DNA of 64,000 bases, taken from NCBI RefSeq assembly GCF_026212465.1, contig NC_080053.1, positions 9,762,028-9,826,027 on the forward strand. Reading direction: 5' to 3'. Each line of letters begins with the position of its first letter. Position 1 is the first letter of the stretch. Under the pieces are notes generated by a model that was not told where the DNA came from, did no database searches, and saw only the letters and a program-made list of their open reading frames with translations. A program made the translations under genes and the position numbers. Origin of the DNA: Amaranthus tricolor (Eukaryota; Streptophyta; Magnoliopsida; Caryophyllales; Amaranthaceae). This document shows, piece after piece, positions 49,774 through 58,725 of this stretch.

Positions 49774-52700
49774 ACGACAAAAGATCCTTCTTGGATGTAT
49801 GAAAGTATTGAATCGTCGGAATTTATTGATGGCGTATTAGAATTTTGTAGTATTGCGGTTGAACATCCAGTTAGGACGGGGGGGAGTTGGTTTTTATTGC
49901 CCATGTGTCAATTGTGGCAATGTATCGAAGGTAGATAGTGTTGATATCCTTAGGGAGCACATAATTCGACGTGGGTTTAGGCGTCAATATCATGTTTGGG
50001 TTTGGCATGGTGAGGAGGGAGTTTACAAAGAGAAAAGTGTTGTTGAGGACGTCAATAATGTGGCCGATGTCAATGAGGATGTAGTAGATCATGTTGATGG
50101 GTATGAGACAGATGAAGAGAATGTCGATGAGGATGTGGATCGTGTTGATGAGATGATGAAAGGAGTCGAGGATGAGTTAGGAAAACGTCCTCGTGTTTTT
50201 GACTTGTTGACAGAGGCTTCTCAAAAGCCTTTGTACCCTGGATGTACTAAGTTCACCAAACTAACAGCAGTGTTGACAGTTTTCAACATTAAGTCAAAGT
50301 TCAATTGGAGTGACGCTAGTTTCACAATGTTATTAGAAGCGTTAGGTGAGATGCTTCCTGAGGGAAATGAACTTCCAAAGCCGACATATTATGCCAAAAC
50401 GCTTATGTGTCCTTTCGACTTAGAGTACCAGAAGATTCATGCGTGTCCGAATGATTGTGTGTTGTATCGGAATGAAAACGAGAACTTAGAAGAGTGTCCT
50501 AGGTGTGGGTTATCGCGCTACAAGTGTAAAGGGCCTCGGGATGCTAAACGGCCCCCGGCTAAGGTGTTGTGGTATCTTCCAATAATACCTAGATTCAAGC
50601 GCTTGTTTTCTATAAAGAAAAATGCGTTAAATTTGAGGTGGCATGTAGATAGGGTGAAGAAAGGTCACTTGCTCACACATCCATTTGATTCTCCGGAGTG
50701 GAATGAACCCATTCGGCAATTTTAGTTCTCAACATAGAACTATAATTTGCCACCTTGGTTGTGTATGAAGCGTAAGTACATTATGCTTTCGCTTCTTATC
50801 TCGGGTCCTAAACAAACTGGCAATGAGATAGATGTATATCTTGCACTCCTCAATGAGGATTTGAGAAAGATGTGGGATGAAGGGGTTTCCGTATTTAATG
50901 CGCAGGCTAATAAGGAGTTCACCTTGCGTGCAATGTTCTTATGCACCGTACATGATTTTCCAGCATATGACAACTTATCAGGGTATAGAACAAAGGGAAG
51001 AAAGCATACCCAATATGTATCAATGACATGGAATCCACGTGGATTCCGAAGTGCAAGCACATATTCATGCACCATCAAAAGTTCCTCCCACGAGATCACC
51101 AATATCGCACGAAGGAAAAGATGTTTAATGGGGAGGTTGAGGAACGTGTACCTCGTCGATCGTTGACCAATTATGAGGTTTACGAACAAGTTAAGGGAGT
51201 TGAGACTGTATTTGGTAAAACAGGGCATGTTTAAGAGGGTGAAGACCGACTATGGAAAAAAGAATCAATCTTTTGGAAGCTTGCATATTGGAGAGATCTA
51301 CAGGTAAGACATTGTCTTGACGTTATGCATATAGAGAAAAAAGTATGCGATGCCATACTTGGGACGCTCATAAACATTTTGGGTAAGACAAAGGATGTTA
51401 AGGCCGTGCGAGATTACTTTGAATGTAAGGGTATTCGTCCGGAGTTGTGGCCACAGGTTAAGGTGAGTAAAAAAAGAAATAGAACTGATGAAGTTGGTGG
51501 CAGTAACAAGGCAAAGGGCAATAAGAATAAGATGAGTAATGAAAAAAATTATAAACCTCCATCTTGCAACACTTTGTCTAAGGCAGAGAAGCGGGTATTT
51601 TGTGAGTCTTTGTATGGCACTAAGGTTCCATCTGGGTACTCATCCAACATGAAGAGATTTTTGACCCTAAATGGTGAGTTGAAGTTGGGAAGCATGAAAT
51701 CTCACGATTGCCATGTAATCATGCAAGTGTTCTTACCAATTGCAATCCGTAGAATACTACCATAACATGTGAGATATGCTATTACCGAGCTATGTTCGTT
51801 CTTCAACACAATTTTTAGCCAAGTCCTTGATCCCTTTAAGCTTGATGCTCTTCAAGTCCACATGATTGTAACTTTTTGCAAGTATGAGATGTATTTTCCA
51901 CCTTTTTTTGACATAATGGTTCATCTTATTGTCCATCTCGTTCGTGAAATCATTCTTTTGGGTCCAATTTTTTTAAGGTGGTGTTATCCTTTTGAGAGAC
52001 ACATGGGAGTTTTACAAAACAAAGTGGGGAATCTAGCACAACCCAAGGGGAGTATGATTCAAGGCACTGTAAGCGATAAGATTGGTAACTTTATAGCCGA
52101 GTATATGGCCATGGCAAAGCCTATTGGACTTCCCACCTCTCGACATGAAGGATGGCTTGAGGGAAAAGGAACAATTGGCTCTAAATAAATCACACCTCCT
52201 CGAGAAAGTCTTCTACAAGCACACTTGTATGTGTTGCATCATATTCCAGAAGTCCATCCTTTTCTGAATGAGCATTTTGATATATTGCGCGCCAAATATC
52301 GTTCTAAAGGGGATAGGACATTGATGTAGTTGTATAATCAGACGTTTATTGATTGGTTTCATAATCGAGTAATATATGAAGAACTCAAGGGTGTATTTGA
52401 AACTGTTAAGTGGTTAGCTTTTGGTCCTTGTCATATGTCAACAAATATGAGGGTTACGATGTCAATGGGTTCACATTTTGGACTAAAGGTTAAGATAAGA
52501 AGTCATCTTCTCTGCAGAATAGTGGGGTTTCTATTTAGTGTCATCTACATTTTTGCAAAGTGCCAAGGATCAATCGTCGATTGATGCTAAAATAGTATAC
52601 TACAGGCGGGTACATGAAATATGAGAGTTTGACTACTCTAGTTTCGCTATTGGTGTTTTCAAATGCAAGTGGGTAGATAGTAATCGACGATGCGTAAAAA

Positions 52701-53002
52701 ATGATGAACCTTGTGGATTCACTCTTGTAGACTTAACTCGTTTGCGTGATAGTGAGGAGCCATTTATACTAGCCGCACAGGCCAATCAAGTATTCTACAT
52801 TGTAGACCCGTCTGATAGAAAATGGTCTATTGTTGTACCGGTAAAAATAAGTATCATTGGTATAGGTGATGTTGAGGATGAGGAAGAATATGATGCTATT
52901 GAAGACTCCTCGCCCTTTATCAATCCAAAATCTATGGATGAAGATGATGTAAACGTTGGTTGTACGCGATTAGATTACACAGAAGGAATAAATTTTAATT
53001 AA
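49774..53002 (+). pseudogene. CACTA TNP2 transposase pseudogene (copy 2)
   Basis: Order matches copy 1: Transpos_assoc (FYCPCVNCGNV), acidic repeat, TNP2 (CPFDLEYQKIHACPNDC, CPRCGLSRYK, YNLPPWLCMKRKY), DUF4218-like (KPPSCNTLSKAEKR, RHMGVLQNKVGN) and DUF4216-like to EGINFN. The start codon of copy 1 reads ACG here (49774-49776). A 7-G run (49878-49884; copy 1 has 6) shifts frame in the first domain. About 80 bp is deleted at TGGA (50699-50702), removing the LGLCTDGMNPFG motif that holds a catalytic Asp in this family. A second small deletion before YNLPP and stops near 50725, 51766, 52186 and 52327 follow. The 49853-50725 frame is the best-preserved piece. It is non-functional and lacks the catalytic core that copy 1 still shows. 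Confidence 0.88.
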
Positions 53003-53212
53003 GTGATTCACAAGGTATGAAGTATTTATGTTTTTTTGGCACTTACTTGGTTTGTTTGCATGAAACTTGGCACACAACACTATTGTGTTTAAATTATTAG
53101 AATTCAAAATCATAGTCATATACTTGAAATTACGTGCTATGTTGCGTTTTTACGGTTTTATATGCGTTTTTGGCACTTTCTCGCATAAAGTACTTCAAAC
53201 ATGGTTTGTTTA

Positions 53213-53625
53213 TCTAGACTGAAACCCACCGTCATTTCTTTTGAGACCTCCTCTGCGCTGTTGGGATCAGCATTATTTGCCCTTTTAACGGATTTTGACA
53301 ATGATTTGTCCACTGTAATGTCAATGGGTCTCTTGCTACTCACATGCATCGTGGGTGCACTGGGTGTACCCGATTGTTCTTGAGATGATGACAGAGGTGC
53401 TGCAATCAGAGGTGATGGATGAACCATTTTCAATGGTTTTGGTTGGGTGATTTTCGATGTTTTGTTGGATTTCTTTTTGCTAGAAGATGATTTGGGGATT
53501 TCATGATTAGTTTCTGGGTTGAAAAAGATTAAGCGTGGTTGAGTGTGAGATTTGCGGTTTGCTTGTTGGGAAAGTTGGAATGATGAAGTGAAGGGTTGTG
53601 ACGTGAGGGGAGTGTTTATAATGAA
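53213..53625 (-). pseudogene. Unrecognised Ser/Lys/Pro-rich ORF fragment
   Basis: On the minus strand an open frame runs from about 53600 without an early ATG. It contains PRLIFFNPETNHEIPKSSSS, KKKSNKTSKITQPKP and, after an internal Met at 53433, HPSPLIAAPLSSSQEQ, PTMHVSSKRPIDITVDKSLS and VSKEMTVGFSL. At 53213 it runs into CACTA copy 2, so its 3' part was removed by that junction. A TATAAACACT lies just upstream (about 53612-53620, read on -). The Ser/Pro-rich composition recalls N-terminal parts of extra ORFs in LTR retrotransposons, such as the Sirevirus one here, but I cannot assign a family. Confidence 0.4.
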
Positions 53626-54545
53626 TGTGAGGTGACGGTTCCAAAATGGTTTGCATTACACATTAATTAATTTTGCATGTGTACACAATATATTTGAGAG
53701 GGGAGGTTCATGGAATGGTTAGTTAATAACAGATCTTCGAAGTATTACGATGATCCGCCTCCCACTTTTTAAATAAATTGAGTAAACCATCTATTAAAAG
53801 AAATTGATGGGATTGAAAAAAAATACAGAAATTGAAAATATAAAATATTTTATATGAATATAAAATAAATAGATCTGGAATAAAAAGTTTATAAAAACAA
53901 TTTTAGAAAGTCATATGTTAAATATTTTTAGAAAATATTTTGTCAATTAACTTTAATAATTAATTAATGCAACAAATTAATTTTAATTAATACATCAACT
54001 AAAAATAAAAGATATAATAATAATCAGAATTTCAGCTGACGCATTATCTTCTGACTTCCAGTCTGGGAACAGTATACAGTCTCCAAATTCCAGCAGCGTT
54101 AGAACATCAAATTAAACTTGAGAACAATAGACCTCCTGTCTACATTTGACATCCTAAGCGATATACTTCTTCTAACTTCTTTGGATTCCTTTGACAAGTA
54201 CATGTTCATAGACCAAGTCATAGGTACCATCAACGATCTTAATCAAGACCGGATATTGACCTGCAAACAATCTCTAAAAATACATTTGTTTAAATAAAGT
54301 GTAGTCATCATCAAAACTCAAGAGGTCCAACACGATTGTTTGGGTAGTCGGTATTTAAGCGCTTTTTGTAGTGCGGTCCACAATAAATTTTGCGTGCGCG
54401 AAAAATTTCTACCATAGTATTAATGTGGAAGATCGAGTGACCAAGAATAAAATACGATGAAATAGGCAAAAATAGGATCGGAGGATCACCATAAGAGGTG
54501 TGGTAAGTATTATGATAGTTTAAAAGAAAATGATAATAGAAAATA
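53626..54545. other. Unassigned region with a possible terminal exon
   Basis: This is mostly AT-rich. On the minus strand at about 54262-54175, an acceptor TTTGCAG is followed by an open frame QYPVLIKIVDGTYDLVYEHV and LVKGIQRS, then TAG. It could be the last exon of a gene fragment. I do not recognise it, and no other exon is visible. Confidence 0.25.
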
Positions 54546-55534
54546 GAAAAAAATTATTATAAATAATCCAACTTTTTACAAATTTTTCAACAATAATTCT
54601 AATTTTTAATTAATCTTAAATAACCTCAACATTTGATTGTATTTGCTAAAAGTTACCCAAGACGACCTATGACTTGTTTCATAGCTCACGTTTGCAAAAA
54701 AAAAAAGGTAAATTGATAAAATGAAATTACTTTATAACATTAAAATTGAAAAAATAAAAAAATAAAAAATAAAAAACACACAACACCCTTTTCCGCTACC
54801 ACGACTAATGCTCCACCGGTATATCTCCTTCACTACCACCATTGTTGAAGAATGAAGACCTCAGTTCGTCCGAACGAAAACCAGTAATTTGTTTCTCTAT
54901 TTAAAATATTCTGATTGTTTTATACTTTTGATGTTGAAATGTATGTGTTCTTACTTCTCATGCTATAATTCTATTCTTAATTTTATGTCTTTGGAAATAT
55001 TTCTTGTTTTAATTTAACCTTTAGTTTGTTATAATTTCCTCCATTAATGCTTGTTACGTTGGTTCTCCAGCTGCATTATTTTTATTAGTTAAAATAGGAG
55101 TATTATTAGTTTCTTAATTTAATACTTAGATCTCATCCTCCGAAACTTGTCTTTGGTGCAGTTAATAATCAAACTCTGTTACAAAAAAGATAAGAGGGAG
55201 GCTTTGCAGGGGTGAGGGAACAGTGGGCGTTAAGGAGGAAGTGTGTCAAAGTCAGAGAGAATATGAGGTATTGCAGCGCATGTGAGGAAGGGAAAGGGTG
55301 GGCAGTAATGGGGCATTGGAAACAAATTGAGGTATTTTTTTATTCTACCTTTTTTTCGTTTTATAATAGAAGTATTATTTAATTTTCTTTTTTTTTTCAT
55401 TAAAATATACCTGAGACAACATGTTAAATTTTTGCAAGTGGTACTCTTAAAGTTCAGATTATTCAGGGTTAATTGAAAGGTGCATTATTGTAGGAAAATC
55501 AGTATAAAATTAGATTATTTTATGTAACTTTCCC
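54546..55534. mobile_element. MULE-like MITE (member 2), 989 bp
   Basis: The left end GAAAAAAATTATTATAAATA and the right end, inverted, GGGAAAGTTACATAAAATAA are related to each other and to the 32902 element (AATAATCCA, TTCAACAATAATTC). A perfect 9-bp target duplication TAGAAAATA occurs at 54537-54545 and 55535-55543, which points to the Mutator superfamily. The interior (about 54780-55330) is GC-richer and could be captured sequence, but I recognise no gene in it. Confidence 0.7.
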
Positions 55535-56296
55535 TAGAAAATATTTAATGAGGAAGATAAAATAAACATTTTGAGAAATTAACTATTAGTGATATGAAAA
55601 AAAAGAGAAATTTAGTAGGTTAGTGAAGAGAACACTAACAAAAATCTAAAAATAGGGGAGGTTAATGAAATAAGCATTAACATGAAAAAATGACAACAAA
55701 TTATTAAAAGATATTATAGAAGAAGAAATAATGGAGAATGTTGATGACATGAGCGTTAACAAAAAAATTTGAAGAAGTTTTTTTAACAGAAAAGATTGAG
55801 AAATTAAATATTATAAAAGCAATATGAAAAGTTAGTAACATGAGTACTAATTAGAAAAAAAAAAAGTAAATGAAAATTAAAAAAACAATTGGTTGGAGTT
55901 AATAATAAGAGTAAAATAAAGAAGAATGAAAAAAAAAAGAAATATAAAATATGGAGTAATTTGAGAATGAAATTATAAGATATACTTCTTAGTTCTTACA
56001 AGCTTATACAATGTTATGGAGAAAATTTTAGTGTAGAATATGAAAGAAGTATTGAACATAGTGCTTGCTTACACCGACATTAATTGCAAACACTATAAAT
56101 AGAATTCCAAGTACACCACAAGAGTAGAGTAGCCAAAAGCCCAAAATCAATATAAAAGAGTTGAAAAATGTATAATTTTAGCCCGCCCATAATTTCAATG
56201 AATAATTTTATTATGTTCAAATTTAAATCTTTAGAAGACGCATATATTGATTAGTTATTGAAAAGTGTACTCTTTTTTTGTTTTGTGTATACTTAA
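55535..56296. repeat. Array of 21-bp palindromic motifs in AT-rich DNA
   Basis: Near-palindromes of 21 bp occur at 55619-55639 (GTTAGTG..CACTAAC), 55661-55681 (GTTAATG..CATTAAC), 55740-55760 (GTTGATG..CGTTAAC) and 55831-55851 (GTTAGTA..TACTAAT). A decayed copy lies near 55898. Spacing is 42-91 bp. The middle is usually A-rich with GAG or AAG. A TATA-like CACTATAAATAG lies at about 56088. No coding sequence is seen. Confidence 0.6.
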
Positions 56297-56698
56297 TCTA
56301 TATCTATAACTAATACTAAAATAAAATATTACTATTGTCATCACTTTTTAAAATTTCTTATGTGTCAATTTCCTAATAAAAATTTTCCTCTAAAACACAA
56401 TGATAATGTTATTGTATTTATTACTAATGTTTATATCTTTGAATTTTTTATTTTCTAATTATGACTATAATATTATTAATATTGATTAATTTTTTTATTT
56501 TTAAGTCATATCATTTAATATATTAGAAAATCATATATTTTATGTTATTTTCTTTCATTATTTATAATATCTTTATAATATTATTTATTAAATGAGTATA
56601 GGACATTTTGAGATGATTAAAAAATAAAGCCATAAATTTTTAATTTTTTTGTATAACTAAATATAAAAATTTAATAAAATCGTACGGGCATTATCTAG
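56297..56698 (+). mobile_element. Non-autonomous Helitron, 402 bp
   Basis: Starts A|TCTATATCTATAACTAATAC and ends with CGTACGGGCATTAT and CTAG|T (56695-56699). The TC start, CTAG end and A/T target are the Helitron pattern; the 3' palindrome CGTACG is short. A 3'-part copy lies at 63396-63696. Confidence 0.65.
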
Positions 56699-56951
56699 TC
56701 ATATGCTATTTGAATGTGTGATAATGTGGGGTTAGAAAAATGGGTCGAAATACAATATTCTAGTAAGTTACCAAGTAAATAATGATGTTTTAATCTTCCA
56801 AAAAAAAAAAGAGGTTATTTCGGAAAGATAAAAACAAGTAAGTTGATGTGGGGATTTTCATTATAAATAGAGGCGTGTATTGCTTCATTCCCTCACATCC
56901 CATCAACAAACAAATTTGACAAATTAACTCTCAAAAGAAATCTTCCGTTCA
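56699..56951 (+). promoter_or_regulatory. Promoter-like leader, copy 1 (gene body missing)
   Basis: TATAAATAG at 56862-56870 is followed by a CA-rich leader (CCTCACATCCCATCAACAAA) of about 60 bp. The same sequence at 63697-63935 leads to an ATG. Here the leader stops at 56951 and integrase sequence follows, so the promoter no longer drives its own gene. About 20 differences separate the two copies over ~540 bp by eye. Confidence 0.65.
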
Positions 56952-56965
56952 CATCCCATCAACAA

Positions 56966-57833
56966 GCCATCTTGCCTTTCGATAAGTGGGGTATGGATCT
57001 CCTTGGCCCCTTCCCGCCTGCAAAGGGGCAACGCAAATTCATTATAGTGGCTATTGATTATTTCACCAAGTATGTGGAAGCAGAGGCCCTCAGCTCCATC
57101 ACAGACAAACAAATCTGTCAATTCATATGGCGAAATATCATCACAACATACGGTATTCCTCGCGTGATCATTACTGACAATGGGAGACAATTTGTCAGTA
57201 AGAACACGATAGAATACTGCGACAGATTTGGCATTCAAATCCGATTCAGTTTAGTATCTCGACCGCAAACAAATGGGCAAGTTGAATCAGCAAACAAGGA
57301 GATTCTGAACGGCATCAAAAAGAAAATAGAGGGGGCTAAAGGTACTTGGGATGAAGAACTACCCGGCATCCTATGGGCAAGCCGAACAACCGTTAAAGAA
57401 GCAACATGGCATACTCCATTCTCCTTGGTATACGGGTCCGAAGCCGTGCTTCCAGTAGAAATAGGCATACCCTCCACAAGGGTTACCTACTACTCACACG
57501 ACAAGAATGAACAAGGAAAAAAAGGAGAACTTAGATTTGCTTCCAGAAACACAGGGAAATGCATTGTTAAGGTCCATGGCCCAAAAACAGAAGATGATTC
57601 GCAGCTTCAACCGACTCGTCAAAACTAAACACATTCAAGTTGGCGACTTCGTCCTACGCAAAGTTGCGGCCACGGGAAAAATCATAGATAAAGGAAAACT
57701 TGGGGCCAACAGGGATGGCCCATTCAAAATCATCCGCGTCATCAAACCCGGAACATTCGAATTGGAAGACATCAAAGGAAAGAAGCTACCCCGCCCATGG
57801 AATGGAGATCACTTAAAGAAGTACTTCATTTAA
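56966..57833 (+). pseudogene. Gypsy integrase, pol C-terminus
   Basis: Opens in LPFDKWGMDLLGPFPPAKGQ. Continues with FIIVAIDYFTKYVEAEAL, VIITDNGRQF, RPQTNGQVESANKEI and SLVYGSEAVLPVEIG. The D, D and E of the integrase core (GMDLL, TDNG, QVESAN) are all present. After DKNEQ a 7-A run (57517-57523) shifts the frame. The new frame gives NLDLLPETQGNALLRSMAQK, GDFVLRKVAATGKI and the usual Tat pol ending LPRPWNGDHLKKYFI, stop at 57831. The zinc-binding N-terminus and everything upstream are missing. It is non-functional alone, though the catalytic core is unusually well kept for this window. Confidence 0.88.
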
Positions 57834-58725
57834 TAAGATCCACAAGAGGCCAGTCAATGATCATTACTTTCATCAGAATCAGTAGTTTCATCCCGCGGCA
57901 TAGTCGCGTTGTCATTACATTTTTCAATATATCAGAGATTTCATTTTTTCAGAATTATTCGGCTCCAACAAGTATTCAGTTATACTCTACTTCCTTTAGT
58001 AATATTGCAAATCTTATTAAATTCAGTTATGTCTATAAATCGGACCCCTTGAGAGGGGTCCCATATTCAAATTAATTCCAAGTCACCACAAATCAGTGAC
58101 ATCCACAACTTGGACCCAAAAAGAGAGGTCAAATATCAAAAATTATTCCAAGTAAAAATCTCGCCCATCAGTAACATCTATAAGTCGGACCCCTAAATTG
58201 GGGTCCAAAAATCAGAGTTAATTTAAGTTAGAAACAATGTTCTCTGATATTCAGGCAAGTATCAATGACATCCATAAGTTGGACCCTTAGAATAGGGTCC
58301 CAAGATCAAAGTTATTCTAAGTAAAATTTTGCTTGACGTTTCCTGTCCGTGGCATCGACAAGTCGGACCCTTAGATTGGGCTCCCAAGTTCAAAATTAGT
58401 CTAAGTAAATTTCAACTGATCCCGACCGTGGCATCGATAAGTCGGACGCCTAGAATGGGGTCCTAAGATCGAAATTGTTCTAAGTTAATTTTTGACCGCA
58501 TCACTCCCCGCTTTTTGGGAGAAAGAGGCCGCGGCCTGAGGGTTAGAATAAGGAATTACCAAATCTTAGAAGTATCAATATCGAAAGAGGCCGCATCAAT
58601 CTTAAAAGTATCAATACATATATAATTCAAATTACAATATCCGGTCAAAAATGTCAAGTTTAAATTACAATGTCAAAACAAAACTAAACATCATCTAGGA
58701 AGGCGTCGACGTCCCCCTCCGCATC
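57834..58725 (+). repeat. Tandem hairpin repeat spacer of the Tat element
   Basis: Six units of about 72-90 bp each contain 'ATAAGTCGGACCCC', a short loop and 'GGGGTCC', then 'AAGATCAAAGTTATTCTAAGT'-like sequence. Hairpins lie at 58042-58061 (8-bp stem), 58187-58206, 58281-58300, 58365-58384 and 58444-58463, with a decayed one near 58111. Stem bases vary in matched pairs between copies. Repeats between pol and the LTR are usual in Tat elements. Confidence 0.85.

Larger units (their letters stand above)
48418..53212 (+). mobile_element. CACTA (En/Spm) transposon, copy 2, 3'-truncated
   Basis: Same family as 3728-11435, in opposite orientation. The 5' end CACTAGTGGAAAAAAACGTA is at 48418. It is followed by well-preserved subterminal hairpins, a leader with an intron (donor TTAAG|GTATTA near 49136), the TNP2 pseudogene, and about one copy of the 165-bp spacer repeat. 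Similarity to copy 1 ends at about 53212 (after ATGGTTTGTTT), where unrelated sequence begins. The second gene and the 3' terminus are therefore missing. Confidence 0.85.
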
